Positions 19,229 to 30,861 are shown, counted from the stretch's first letter. The stretch: DNA of 64,000 nucleotides from Cupriavidus sp. BIS7 (GCF_000292345.1 NZ_ALOU01000010.1:149798-213797); one strand, 5' to 3'. Notes: generated from the sequence alone by a model not told the origin. Made by a program: numbers and translations.

Positions 19229-19519
19229 TTAGATGTTTCCGCCGCCTTGCAGGCTAAAATATGTGTCGATTCCGTCATTTCTAATGGTAACCCAATAATT
19301 ATAATAAAATTGCCCGGTATCTGGCGACCAATCGCAAGTTTTCGTAAAATCATTTACGACAAACGAAGCATGTCCAGCTTGTGGATAAGACAATTTATTT
19401 ATTTCAGGGTGCGCCATAATCCACTGCGCCCCATGGTCTTCCCCGAATCCATAGGTAATCTCCGCTCGCACGCTCTTACCATTTTTTAGCCAATAAAGTC
19501 CCACCTCATTGAATGCCAT
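19229..19519 (-). CDS. Small beta-rich hypothetical protein, first gene of operon
   Basis: The 96-residue protein starts at the ATG at 19519, preceded by GGAGG. It is rich in aromatic and beta-forming residues, with a C-terminal NYWVTIRNDGIDTYFSLQGG. That segment shares the V-x-(I/V)-R-N-D pattern with the start of the product at 18428, so the two may be distant paralogues. AT-rich composition suggests transfer. No function is known. Confidence 0.6.
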   Translation of the reverse strand: MAFNEVGLYWLKNGKSVRAEITYGFGEDHGAQWIMAHPEINKLSYPQAGHASFVVNDFTKTCDWSPDTGQFYYNYWVTIRNDGIDTYFSLQGGGNI

Positions 19520-20027
19520 GATGTCCTCCAGCAACAATTAGTGTAGTAACTAGAAAGAGAAATCAAAGGAAGCCAAGCTCGAATCACTCCGACCAACCAG
19601 CATCCACTTCCTCTCCCAAAAGCCGGTCCAGGACAAGAGGGCAGGAACACGAAGTCCTGGTGTGGACGCCCCTTGCGAACACGATAGTCCGCGCATTCGT
19701 ATAAGCAATTGGCCAAAAGTATGAGAATGCCCACAACTTCGGATTGCAGGTTTCTAGATGTTCCAGCTACGATTTTAGGAATATTTATATCTCATTTTAA
19801 GAATTTTTACCGGAGGTTTGCGGAGTGTTTTTTTGATCGACAAGTCGCTCAGCAACGAGCAGCACACGATTCCAGGTGGATGGCCGATGAAGTCCTGAGA
19901 ACGGTCCTCGCCGTCCTTGTGGACCGGCTGGCGGCAACGGGTCGGTAGCAGTAGTTCGATTACGCCACGATTCGCAACTAGCTGGCAATGCCCCCAAGTT
20001 CGCCCGCACGACGCGCCGGTAGGGCAC
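19520..20027. other. Intergenic region, operon promoter expected
   Basis: No gene is supported here. The stretch is locally AT-rich (for example around 19770-19830) and should carry the promoter of the minus-strand toxin-associated operon. The LysR gene ends at its right border. Confidence 0.5.
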
Positions 20028-20951
20028 TCAATTGAAGGCGTCGATGCGCGTGAGCCAGCCGCCCTGAGTGAATGATTCGGTCAGATAATTGATAAATGCA
20101 CGCACCTTGGGCGGCGTGAGCCGGTAATGGGCGTAGTAGACGTAAATGTTTCCACCGCTCGCTGGATACCCCGCAAGAACCCGGATAAGCCGACCATCGT
20201 CGAGATATGGCAAGACGTGATGTGCGCCGAGCCTCGCAAGCCCCATGCCCGCGATGGCTGCGTCGCAAATCGCGTCCAGATCGGTCAGTACTAGGCGCCC
20301 GTCGACCGGGACCGTCACCGTTTCACCCTCGACATCGAAGGCCCATTCGCGCAGCCGGCCTGTGGTCGCAGAACGCAGGCGGATGCAATCGTGGCTCGAA
20401 AGATCGGCGAGCGTCTCGGGCGTGCCGTGCCGACGAAGATAAGCGGGCGCACCCACCGTCAGCAGCCGGATCGGCATGAGTTCGCGCGCCACCACGTTGG
20501 CGTCATCCTCGACGCCAGAGCCAATCGCGGCATCGAAGCCTTCCTTGACCAGATCCACATGGCGGTTTTCCAAGCTCCAGTCGAGCCGGATGCCGGGGTA
20601 ACGCTCGAGAAACGCGGGCATGAGCGGCAGAACATATTGCCGCCCGAACCCAGGTGCGACACTAACGCGTAATGTGCCCGCCGGCTGGCTGTCGCGTTCG
20701 GTTAGCGTCGCCATGGCCTGGGTCAGCGTGCGAGCCGCCGCGGCGGTTTCCGCGTACAGACGCTCGCCGGCCTCGGTCAGCGCCAGGCTGCGTGTGGTGC
20801 GCTGAAACAACCGCGCGCCGAGGCTCCGTTCCAGCTTTGCCACGTGCTTGCTGACGGCCGCGGGCGTCAAACCCAGCCGGCCCGCCGCAGCGGAGAAGCT
20901 GCCTGACTCCACTGTCCTGAGAAAGCTTTCGAGGGTACGCAGGTCTTCCAC
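20028..20951 (-). CDS. LysR-family transcriptional regulator
   Basis: A 307-residue LysR protein read from a GTG at 20951. The winged HTH is clear (FSAAAGRLGLTPAAVSKHVAKLE) and is followed by the LysR substrate-binding domain (GTLRVSVAPGFGRQYVLPLM and onward). A much longer in-frame extension upstream is antisense to the divergent gene and is rejected. The gene faces away from the quinone-reductase-like and NmrA-like genes with 110 bases between, the usual layout for a LysR regulator controlling its neighbours. The inducer is unknown. Confidence 0.9.
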   Translation of the reverse strand: MEDLRTLESFLRTVESGSFSAAAGRLGLTPAAVSKHVAKLERSLGARLFQRTTRSLALTEAGERLYAETAAAARTLTQAMATLTERDSQPAGTLRVSVAPGFGRQYVLPLMPAFLERYPGIRLDWSLENRHVDLVKEGFDAAIGSGVEDDANVVARELMPIRLLTVGAPAYLRRHGTPETLADLSSHDCIRLRSATTGRLREWAFDVEGETVTVPVDGRLVLTDLDAICDAAIAGMGLARLGAHHVLPYLDDGRLIRVLAGYPASGGNIYVYYAHYRLTPPKVRAFINYLTESFTQGGWLTRIDAFN

Positions 20952-20955
20952 GTCT

Positions 20956-21013
20956 ATTCGATCCGAATCGTTGAAATTGATTCGACAATTATGGACTATC
21001 TGGCGCGAATCAA
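20956..21013. promoter_or_regulatory. Candidate LysR operator
   Basis: Between the divergent starts lies a perfect inverted repeat, TTGATTCG at 20977-20984 and CGAATCAA at 21006-21013, separated by 21 bases. A second short dyad ATTCG-N3-CGAAT lies at 20956-20968. The sites share the same half-site, which fits recognition and activation sites of a LysR tetramer. Confidence 0.55.
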
Positions 21014-21061
21014 ATGCGCCAGAATGGCGCCCATCGTTTGGAAAACCAAGAGCTTCCCTCC

Positions 21062-21592
21062 ATGTCCGAAAGCCGAATCCTGCTTGTCTACGCGCATCGC
21101 AATCCGGGCGCATCGCGCGTGAACCGCGCCCTGCTTGATGCCGCCGCCACGCTCGCCAACGTGACCGTGCATGATCTGACCGCGCGTTACCCCGACCTGC
21201 GCATCGACGCTGAGCACGAGCAGCGCCTGTTGCTGGAGCACGATGCCATCGTGCTCCAGTTTCCGTTCTACTGGTACAGCACGCCTGCCATACTGAAAGA
21301 GTGGCAGGACGCCGTGCTGGCGTACGGCTTCGCCTACGGCTCGGAGGGCGACAAGCTGCGCGGCAAGAAGCTGATGATCGCAACCACCACGGGCGGGCCG
21401 TCCGATGCCTACCAGGCCGGAGGCTACAACCAGTTCACCCTGAGCGAGTTACTGCGGCCGCTACAGGCCACCGCAAACCTCGCCGGCATGCGCTATGAAC
21501 CGATCTTTGCGGTCACAGGCGTGCGCATGCTCGATGACGCAGCCCTCGACCGTACCGCCACGGCCTATTACGCCCGTCTGGCGGCACTCTGA
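21062..21592 (+). CDS. Flavodoxin-fold NAD(P)H:quinone oxidoreductase
   Basis: The 176-residue protein starts at 21062 (MSESRILLVYAH). It has the flavodoxin-like fold of the NQO/KefF/MdaB group: an N-terminal FMN/FAD phosphate loop (YAHRNPGASRVNRAL), the QFPFYWYSTPAILKEW segment and the TTTGGPSDAYQ loop. It reduces quinones or related electrophiles with NAD(P)H. It is probably co-transcribed with the NmrA-like gene 29 bases downstream and controlled by the divergent LysR protein. Confidence 0.88.
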   Translation: MSESRILLVYAHRNPGASRVNRALLDAAATLANVTVHDLTARYPDLRIDAEHEQRLLLEHDAIVLQFPFYWYSTPAILKEWQDAVLAYGFAYGSEGDKLRGKKLMIATTTGGPSDAYQAGGYNQFTLSELLRPLQATANLAGMRYEPIFAVTGVRMLDDAALDRTATAYYARLAAL

Positions 21593-21621
21593 ACCCACCT
21601 CTCTGACAAGAGGAATACCCC

Positions 21622-22476
21622 ATGTCAAACAGCATTCTCGTTACTGGCGCCACCGGCACGGTGGGTCGCCAACTCATCAAGCAACTTAAGGCGGCCGGCG
21701 CGGATGTGATTGCCATGTCATCCACAGGCAAGGCGGTCGAGGGTGTCGAAACCCGCCACGGCGATCTGGCGGACCCAAAGAGCCTGGCGTCCGCGATGCT
21801 CGGCGTCGATGTGCTGTTCCTGCTGCTCCCGCTGCAACGCAACATGGCGGAACTGGCCCGCAACGCGATTGCCGCCGCCAAAGCGGCTGGCGTCAGCCAT
21901 ATCGTCCGATCCTCGGGCGCCGGCGCCGATCCGGCCAGCCCTGCCGCGATAGGCCGCGTGCAAGGCGAGATTGATGAACTGGTGGCACAGTCCGGCATTG
22001 CGTACACATTGACGCGGCCCAACTGCTTCATGCAGAACTTCCTGACCTTCTACGGGGACATGATCCGCGCCGGCACGCTCTATCTCGCGCAGGGCGACGG
22101 CAAGGTGTCGTTCATCGACGCTCGCGATATTGCGGCCGTCAACGCTTCGATCCTGCAGCATCCCGCCGCGCATGCCGGCAAGACTTACACGCTGACTGGC
22201 GGCAAGGCGCTCTCCAACGCCGACGTGACGCAGTGCATCGGCGCGGCCCTGGGGCGCAGCATCAGTTACGTGGCCGTGCCGGATGATGCGGCGATCTCAT
22301 CGATGCGTGACGCGGGCGTGGACGAGTGGTCGATCGTTACGCTGATGAGCCTGAACCGCGTGATCGCAGCCGGCTATACGGCGGAGGTCAGCCCCGATGT
22401 CGAGAATCTGCTGGGGCGAGCGCCCATCCCCTTCGAGGCGTTTGTAGCGGATCACCTCGCAAGCTGGCGCCAGTAG
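21622..22476 (+). CDS. NmrA-like NAD(P)-binding protein (atypical SDR)
   Basis: A 284-residue Rossmann protein with the nucleotide motif TGATGTVGRQL. It has the NmrA/QOR2-like pattern, including HIVRSSGAGAD in place of a classical YxxxK active site, and the RPNCFMQNF segment. Such proteins are redox sensors or quinone oxidoreductases (QorB-like). The ribosome site AGAGGAA lies before the ATG. The gene follows the flavodoxin-fold reductase, suggesting a common role in quinone or electrophile stress. Confidence 0.87.
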   Translation: MSNSILVTGATGTVGRQLIKQLKAAGADVIAMSSTGKAVEGVETRHGDLADPKSLASAMLGVDVLFLLLPLQRNMAELARNAIAAAKAAGVSHIVRSSGAGADPASPAAIGRVQGEIDELVAQSGIAYTLTRPNCFMQNFLTFYGDMIRAGTLYLAQGDGKVSFIDARDIAAVNASILQHPAAHAGKTYTLTGGKALSNADVTQCIGAALGRSISYVAVPDDAAISSMRDAGVDEWSIVTLMSLNRVIAAGYTAEVSPDVENLLGRAPIPFEAFVADHLASWRQ

Positions 22477-22751
22477 CCATAGACGGCTGTCGCCTGATGA
22501 ACTACCCATTCAACTCAAGGATTCTGCGTGAAAGTGCTTCGCCGGGTCGCCGCGGCTGCACTCTTTAGCCGGGCGCGCTAATGCACGATGGGCTCAACTT
22601 CGGTCACTTGATGAACAAAGCGCGAACGGCGGAGAAGGCGAGCGACGTCAGACGTTTGCAGTCATTTTCGGTCGCTCGTCGGCGCCAGCCCCTGTAACCG
22701 CTGTAGACGCAAGGCATATCTAGGCTGGCGCCACATCTCGCCGGGCCACGC

Positions 22752-23032
22752 CTAGAAATTCTCGCCCCAGTCCTGGAATTTCACGAGATCATCTACTGGC
22801 TCCTTTCGTCGAGACGACGTTGCCTTTCTATCCTTTTCAATCTGGCTAATAGTCTCGCCTGTGAGGAAATTGGTGCTGCTAATTTCCGAGTACCTCGGCC
22901 CTAGTTCATCATCATGAATCGGCGATTGATGTGTTTCCTTGAGCCCAATACACACCAATTCGCCCTTGCGAAACGAAATTGTGCCTCGTAATTGTTCACC
23001 GCAGTTGACGACGCGTAGTATTTGTCAATGAA
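22752..23032 (-). pseudogene. C-terminal half of host gene split by the 23-kb transposon
   Basis: Reading minus from the transposon's left edge, the frame continues the protein begun at 46489: after RRRSLF it reads IDKYYASSTAVNNYEA. One base later the frame must shift, near 22980, to give SFRKGELVCIGLKETHQS and on to QDWGENF at 22752. The split is explained by the insertion. The extra one-base shift is either later decay or a sequencing error. The two halves together make a secreted FG-GAP-like protein of about 210 residues. Confidence 0.75.
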
Positions 23033-23099
23033 GGGGTCCCCTTGATTTCGCTGCAATTTACCGGGGTAGCCACCCCTAGCATCCAGGCGGGTTTCCGGG
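23033..23099 (+). repeat. Left terminal inverted repeat (IRL)
   Basis: 67 bp, matching the reverse complement of 46055-46121 at 62 of 67 positions by eye. It starts with GGGG, the Tn3-family end rule, and contains a small internal dyad GGGGT-AGCC-ACCCC. It is longer than the usual 38-bp Tn3 repeat. The TSD ATGAA lies just outside. Confidence 0.92.
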
Positions 23100-23232
23100 T
23101 GATGCTCCGCTGAAATTCCCGTCAAATCAGTCACTTGCTGACTGGTCCTTTTTCCTCTGTTTCCAGCGTTTCTGAGTGCCGGCGAGGTCCCGGCCGCCGG
23201 TCTGCGAGGCCTTGCGCCCCGTTTTGGTCTGA

Positions 23233-23294
23233 TAATGCGATTTATCGTGTTTAACCTTGCGTTTTCCTCATTTTATAGATGATTCTAACGTTAG
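23233..23294. promoter_or_regulatory. Dyads upstream of kfrA-like gene: candidate resolution core and operator
   Basis: Between IRL and the kfrA-like start there are two dyads. GATAA-TGCGAT-TTATC at 23233-23248 has a 6-base centre, the size of tyrosine-recombinase core sites. CTAACGTTAG at 23285-23294 is a perfect palindrome 43 bases before the ATG and could be an autoregulatory operator. Both roles are inference from position and symmetry. Confidence 0.45.
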
Positions 23295-23337
23295 CTATGT
23301 ATGGTAGAGTGAAGGTGTTTTTACCCCGGAGCCCGCC

Positions 23338-24324
23338 ATGTCCCGCCTGGCCGCCACCCCCGAACAGATCCGCGCCACCGTGCTGGCCATGCTGGCCGAG
23401 GCCGGCGACGCCGCGCCCCCCACCGCCGCGCGCTTTCGCCGCGCGGTGTCGGTGCGCAAGCTGCGCGCGCGCCTGGGCGGGGGCGATCCGGCGACGCTCT
23501 CGCGGGCCCTGAATGCGATCGAGGCCGAGGTGGTACGCGCGGGTCTCGCGGAGCTGGCGCTGCCGGACCTCCCCGAGGAGATCGCCGAGGCGATGCGCGC
23601 GCTCTGGCAGGCCGCGGTGGCGGTGCAGCTCGACGACGTGGTGCGTCTGAAGCGCGAGGCCCGGGCGAGCGTCGAGACGGCCAACGCCGCGCACACCGAC
23701 GCCGAACTGCGGGTCGAACTGCTGCGGCAGGAATTGACCGAGACCCGTGCACAGCTGGCCGCGCGCGACACCGCGCTGGCAGAGGCGCGCGCGGGCGCCG
23801 CCGCCGAGGCGGCCCGCGCGGAAGCGCTCGCCGTGCGCACCGGCGAACTCGAGACGGCGCTGGCCACCGCGCACGAGCAGGTCCGGACGAGCGAGCGGGC
23901 CCAGGCCGAGGCCATCGCCAGTGCGCAGGCGCGCTACGAGGGCCTGTCCAGACAGCTGTTGCAGGAAACCGCGCACCAGCGCGAGGCACTGGCGGCCGAG
24001 CGTAACCAGCTCGCGTCGCAGCTGAAGTTCGCCGAGCGGCGCATCGCGGGGCTGGAGCAGGAGCGCAGCCGGCTCGAGACAGAACTCGCCGGCGAGCGCG
24101 CCGCGCGCCAGACCGCCGCCGGCGAGGCGAGCGCCCTGAAGGCCGTGAATGCCAGCCAGCGCGCCCAGCTTGACGAGCTGCTGCGCGCGACGCTCGCCGC
24201 CGCGGCGCCCCCCATGCAGCCCGGACCGGCAAAATCGTCGACGAACGCGCCGGCCAAAGAGGCAGCCAAAGCGGCCAGCAAGCCCGCCACCAGGACTGCG
24301 CCCAAGCGCGGGAGCCGCGCATGA
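23338..24324 (+). CDS. KfrA-like DNA-binding coiled-coil protein (TnpT-like)
   Basis: The 328-residue protein has an N-terminal KfrA-type DNA-binding domain (TPEQIRATVLAML, then VRKLRARLGGGDPATLSRAL). A long alanine/glutamate/arginine-rich coiled coil covers about residues 100-280, and the tail is lysine/alanine-rich. The gene ends in an ATGA overlap with the tyrosine recombinase, so they are co-translated. In the Tn4651 group, cointegrates are resolved by a tyrosine recombinase (TnpS) with an auxiliary DNA-binding protein (TnpT); this pair is likely the equivalent here. That function is inferred. Confidence 0.75.
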   Translation: MSRLAATPEQIRATVLAMLAEAGDAAPPTAARFRRAVSVRKLRARLGGGDPATLSRALNAIEAEVVRAGLAELALPDLPEEIAEAMRALWQAAVAVQLDDVVRLKREARASVETANAAHTDAELRVELLRQELTETRAQLAARDTALAEARAGAAAEAARAEALAVRTGELETALATAHEQVRTSERAQAEAIASAQARYEGLSRQLLQETAHQREALAAERNQLASQLKFAERRIAGLEQERSRLETELAGERAARQTAAGEASALKAVNASQRAQLDELLRATLAAAAPPMQPGPAKSSTNAPAKEAAKAASKPATRTAPKRGSRA

Positions 24325-25820
24325 ATCCGGCCGCGTGGGTCGACACGGCCACCGTGCCGCCGCGCCAGCTGCCGCCCACCGTCGAGGGGGCGCTGGCCTA
24401 CCTGGCCACAGCGCTCGGCCATCCGGTCTACGCGCACTGGACGCTCGCAGGCCTCAAACGTCGCCATGGGTCGCTGGCCGACGCCAAGGCCGCGCAACCC
24501 GCGGTGATGAAGCTCCTGCTGGCGCACGACGCGGCGGTCGAGGTCTGGGAGCGCGGGCGGGTGCGTACCGTTGCCGCCGCGCAGGCGCCAAGCCCGGAAA
24601 CGGTCCTGGCCCGGCTGCTGCATACGCACCGGCGCCGCTTTCAACAGTCCCCCACTCTACCTCCTGCGAGCCCGGTGTCGACGCCTGCAGTCCTGGGCCC
24701 GTGGCTCGCGACCCAGGATGCGCGCACGTTGGCGTGGCTGGCGCGCGCCGGACGCTTCGCGCAGCCCGATGCGGTCACCAACACGCTCGGCGCCCGCGGC
24801 GACGCGCAGGCGCTGGCGCTCTTCCTGCGCGACCGCGGCGGGCGCTCCACGCATACGCTGCGCGCCTACGGCACCGAACTGCGCCGCCTGATCGCCTGGT
24901 GCGACGCGCACGGGCTCGGGCCATTGTCCGACCTGACGCGCCAGCACCTGCTCGCCTACCGCCAGGCCTTGCAGCAGGGCGTGGGCAGCCCCGACGGCCG
25001 CAGTGAGGGCCCGACACCCCAGAGTCGGCCGCTGGCCGAGGCGACGCGCACCCGCGCGCTCGCGGTGGTAGCCAGCCTGTACCGCTATTGGTACGACACC
25101 GGCTATCTGCAGGCGAACCCGGCCGCGGGCCTGTCCGCCGGCAGCCGGGCCCGCGCCGGCTTCACGCCCACCCGGCTGCTGCCGCCGGCGTTGCTGGCCG
25201 CGTGCGACGCGTGGTGCGCCACGCCGATAGCCGATGAGGACGACGCGCTGGCGATCCTGCGCCGACGCGCGATCTGGGCGCTGTTCCGCTACGCCGGCGT
25301 GCGCCTCGCGGAGCTGGCGTGGTCAGCCGAGACGGGCCTGCCGCGCCTGGAGGCCGAGGCGCCGCAGCGCTGGACCCTGTACGTGCACGGCAAGGGCGAC
25401 AAGCGCCGCGCCATTCCGTTGCCGTCGGCCTGTGTGATCGTGGTGCGCGCCTACCGGCTCGCGCGTGGGCTGCCCGCCGAGCCGCCCACGCACGAAGCGC
25501 TGCCGCTGATCCACGGCAACAAGGGCGAGGCGCTGCAGGCCGCCGGGTTGTATCGCGAGGTCAAAGCCATCCTGGATGCTGTGGCGAACGGCTTGCCGGA
25601 CAACCACGCCACGCAGGCCTTGCTGCGCAAGGCCTCGCCGCACTGGTTGCGTCATGCCTATGCGCGCACGCTGGTGGTCGACCACCAGGTGCCGCTGCCG
25701 GCCGCACAGGCCCTGCTCGGGCACGCCTCGGTGCAGACCACGGCGGCGTATGCCCGAACCGACCTGAGTCAGTTGCGGGAGTTTGTCGAGCAGACCTTTG
25801 CCGATCCCATCCAAGCCTGA
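24321..25820 (+). CDS. Tyrosine recombinase (TnpS/integrase-like)
   Basis: A 499-residue integrase with an N-terminal extension, a SAM-like core-binding domain (RSTHTLRAYGTELRRLIAW) and a C-terminal catalytic domain. Catalytic residues are Arg in RYAGVRLAEL, Lys in HGKGDKRRAIPL, HxxR in HWLRHAYART, and His and Tyr in LLGHASVQTTAAYART. It overlaps the kfrA-like gene. The location just inside IRL suggests it resolves transposition cointegrates. It is larger than classical TnpS (about 320 residues), so it could also be a passenger integrase. Confidence 0.88.
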   Translation: MNPAAWVDTATVPPRQLPPTVEGALAYLATALGHPVYAHWTLAGLKRRHGSLADAKAAQPAVMKLLLAHDAAVEVWERGRVRTVAAAQAPSPETVLARLLHTHRRRFQQSPTLPPASPVSTPAVLGPWLATQDARTLAWLARAGRFAQPDAVTNTLGARGDAQALALFLRDRGGRSTHTLRAYGTELRRLIAWCDAHGLGPLSDLTRQHLLAYRQALQQGVGSPDGRSEGPTPQSRPLAEATRTRALAVVASLYRYWYDTGYLQANPAAGLSAGSRARAGFTPTRLLPPALLAACDAWCATPIADEDDALAILRRRAIWALFRYAGVRLAELAWSAETGLPRLEAEAPQRWTLYVHGKGDKRRAIPLPSACVIVVRAYRLARGLPAEPPTHEALPLIHGNKGEALQAAGLYREVKAILDAVANGLPDNHATQALLRKASPHWLRHAYARTLVVDHQVPLPAAQALLGHASVQTTAAYARTDLSQLREFVEQTFADPIQA

Positions 25821-26008
25821 ACCGTAGGCCGAACGGCAAAAAGAGCCAGGCTCGTCGGATAGCCAGCCTGTACATAATTGGAGTAAAGGCTGCGGCAAAG
25901 CGGTGTCCGTCATCATTTTCTTCAAATGACGTTTGGACGAAACGCAGCGAGCTTGAAAGCGCCGGTCTCGCGACGTGCCCCATAGTCACCGTGCCCTTGC
26001 TTCGCATG

Positions 26009-28916
<2,908 letters not shown>

Positions 28917-29019
28917 GTCGATTCGTTTAAACAAAATCACAGCCCGCGCAAGTCGCGGCCGTTGGGAGTCAGCCGGCGAGCCAGTGCTACACGATATCAA
29001 TGCCAAACGGGGCTGCCGC

Positions 29020-29256
29020 CTACCCGCCAACCTGGATCTCATCTTCCACGGTATTAACTCCCGTCACCGATATGGCCGCCTTGAGTGCCGCCAGGTGATC
29101 GTTATCATCCTTCACTTTGCCTCCGAGATGCACCACCCCATTGTTGGTGCTGACCTTGATGCCAGTGGAATTGAGGCCCTTCGCCGCAAACATTTCAACT
29201 CTTACCTTCATGGTAATTGCGCTGTCACTTAGCAGTCTTTTGACTGGTTCCATCAC
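29020..29256 (-). CDS. Small BON-domain protein
   Basis: The 78-residue protein is a single BON domain: [15 protein letters not shown], then [13 protein letters not shown] and the closing [10 protein letters not shown]. It has no signal peptide, unlike OsmY, so it is probably cytoplasmic or a fragment of a larger ancestor. BON domains bind phospholipid or large molecules and are common in stress regulons. It lies 103 bases upstream of grpE and downstream of the hsp20 leader fragment, so it may share the heat-shock promoter at 29714. Confidence 0.8.
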   Translation of the reverse strand: MMEPVKRLLSDSAITMKVRVEMFAAKGLNSTGIKVSTNNGVVHLGGKVKDDNDHLAALKAAISVTGVNTVEDEIQVGG

Positions 29257-29457
29257 GGTCTCCAGTTCTATTGACTAACGAATTGTTGGTTGATATCGGG
29301 CCACGTGTTCGCGGCATCCCGCCCGGCAAATCGAGCGGTATACGCCCTTGGGATGTGCCCCCGAGGTAATGTACGTGGCGTACTGTCGCGTCCGGATGGC
29401 TGCACATGAACATACTAGGCGATAACAGACACTCTCTTCGCTTCGCGCGTCCAGCTT

Positions 29458-29586
29458 CTACTCGCCGCAGGCCCCGATGCGATTGGTGCAATGGCTGGAC
29501 AGGAAGCCGCCAAACAAACTCGCCATCTGCCGTCGCATGCGTTCGAGTTCGCTGAAGAGGTCGGTTCCAAAGAAGAGATCACTCAT
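29458..29586 (-). pseudogene. Truncated hsp20 (N-terminal 42 residues)
   Basis: The frame starts like the hsp20 at 39925 (SDLFFGTDLFSELERMRRQM). It keeps homology to about residue 40, then ends at a stop without an alpha-crystallin domain. The upstream leader and promoter (to about 29743) are conserved with those of the intact copy. It is a partial duplication that left a heat-shock promoter and leader in front of the BON and grpE genes. Confidence 0.8.
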
Positions 29587-29718
29587 GGTCGTTATCCTCC
29601 GTCGATGCAGCAAGGAGGCGAAGGGGCATACGCGCTCCCATCCACCTGCCGAGCCGCTGGCAAACAAACAGAAACACGCAGAGCGCAACATCGCGACTGC
29701 CTGAGCGAAAAATAAAAT
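29470..29718 (-). repeat. Direct repeat of hsp20 5' region, copy 1
   Basis: This segment matches about 40260-40494 in the same orientation, at roughly 85 percent by eye, including the leader. The two copies enclose nearly 11 kb with dnaK, groESL and the hsp20 operon. Recombination between them could delete or amplify that segment. Confidence 0.75.
29596..29618 (-). promoter_or_regulatory. SD-masking hairpin, partial copy
   Basis: In the truncated hsp20 leader, CCTCC (minus strand, 29614-29618) can pair with the Shine-Dalgarno GGAGG (29596-29600) across a 13-base loop. The pairing is retained although the loop sequence has changed compared with the intact copy at 40374. Confidence 0.45.
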
Positions 29719-29743
29719 ACTAAACGGATAGCCAAATTTCAAG
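29714..29743 (-). promoter_or_regulatory. Sigma-32-type promoter, hsp20-fragment copy
   Basis: On the minus strand CTTGAAA (29737-29743) is followed after 15 bases by AGTATTTT (29714-29721). The position relative to the conserved leader is the same as in the promoter at 40488. It could drive the BON, grpE and perhaps katG genes. Confidence 0.6.
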
Positions 29744-29813
29744 GCGACAGGCAGTCTTGTCGTTGCCGTGTATCAGGACGGTCAGGAGGGAAGTGCTACG
29801 CTACCCAACTGCG

Positions 29814-30419
29814 CTAGGCCTGATCTTTCAACCCGGTTCGTGTTGACAACTCGCTGTGAACGGCCTTGATGCCGGGACAGGCGCGAGCTTCTGTTTCCAG
29901 AACCTCGCGAGTTGCGGCGTCATGTACTGTGCCTCGCAATGTCACGACGCCTTCATGTGCCTCGACACTCACGGTACCAGGATCAACGGTCTGTGCGAAG
30001 CGCTCTTCGATCACAGCAACAAGCTGTGTGTCGGACCGCGGTGACACCGCGCTGCTGAATGCGTCCCCAGCATGCTGCCCCAGGGCCGCCGGTCCAGGCG
30101 CGGGCAGTCCCTCATATTCCGGCGCCCGATCTCTGCGGCTTGGGCCCATGCCGTACATGCTGTAACGTTCCACCCCGTCGGGCTGTTTGCCGCCGAACCG
30201 CACGTGATAGGGGTGCGATAAAGTGTTCGCGCTCGACAGCCCGGTCTGAAGATAATCCGCCACGTCCGCGCCTCGTTCCACACCGCAATGGCTACCATAC
30301 CGAAAATCCGTCAGCGGCGCACGCTCATGGATGAGGCTGGCCTCACACTGCTTTCCCGAATTTCCCTGCTCACGGCGCTGGACCTCGGTGGACGACGACA
30401 GCAATGGATTTCGGAACAT
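29814..30419 (-). CDS. BON-domain protein
   Basis: A 201-residue protein with a long polar, low-complexity N-terminus (glycine-, tyrosine- and arginine-containing, ending near residue 125). One C-terminal BON domain follows (DTQLVAVIEERFAQT, then VSVEAHEGVVTLRGTV and IKAVHSEL). The N-terminal part resembles the unstructured leaders of stress-induced BON proteins of Burkholderiales. No signal peptide is clear. Together with the smaller BON gene it forms part of the stress cargo. The exact role is unknown. Confidence 0.75.
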   Translation of the reverse strand: MFRNPLLSSSTEVQRREQGNSGKQCEASLIHERAPLTDFRYGSHCGVERGADVADYLQTGLSSANTLSHPYHVRFGGKQPDGVERYSMYGMGPSRRDRAPEYEGLPAPGPAALGQHAGDAFSSAVSPRSDTQLVAVIEERFAQTVDPGTVSVEAHEGVVTLRGTVHDAATREVLETEARACPGIKAVHSELSTRTGLKDQA

Positions 30420-30861
30420 GGTGTCCTCTCCTTAGAGCGATGAGCAGCTGCAAACCACCCACTGTGTACGAAGCAGGAAGCTCGCCAGTACTCGATTCCT
30501 AGCGCGCTCCGTTGCAGAGGAGGATCATTTTCAACTGAGTGACGAGACGTATTCTTCCTTCGCCATGTGAGTAGACCAAGCATGGACGCGGGAACGGCAT
30601 CCAAGCGCAAACGCGCGGTCGCCGCTCGTTGCGACCTGCCCGACGGAGCCACCCTGCGGCGTGCTCACCCGACGCGACCCCTCAGGCTGAACTGGAATCG
30701 ATAGCGGGGTCGAACGGCCGTCCATCGCCGAAGTGCGAAACTTCGACCTCCGGCACCGAGATTCCAGGCCTGCGCTCGGTTTGATGGGACGGCTGACCAG
30801 CAATCCGCAGCTTTGGCAGCAGTTGCCGCGATATCAGTCGCCCATATCGCAGCGCCCCACG
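30420..30861. other. Intergenic region, no supported gene
   Basis: Only short overlapping frames are present, none with a recognisable domain or ribosome site. The promoter for the BON protein at 30419 should lie at the left side. Confidence 0.45.

Noticed and set aside
23321..24379. 352-codon minus-strand frame
   Set aside because: Arginine/proline/alanine-rich antisense product of the very GC-rich kfrA-like gene.
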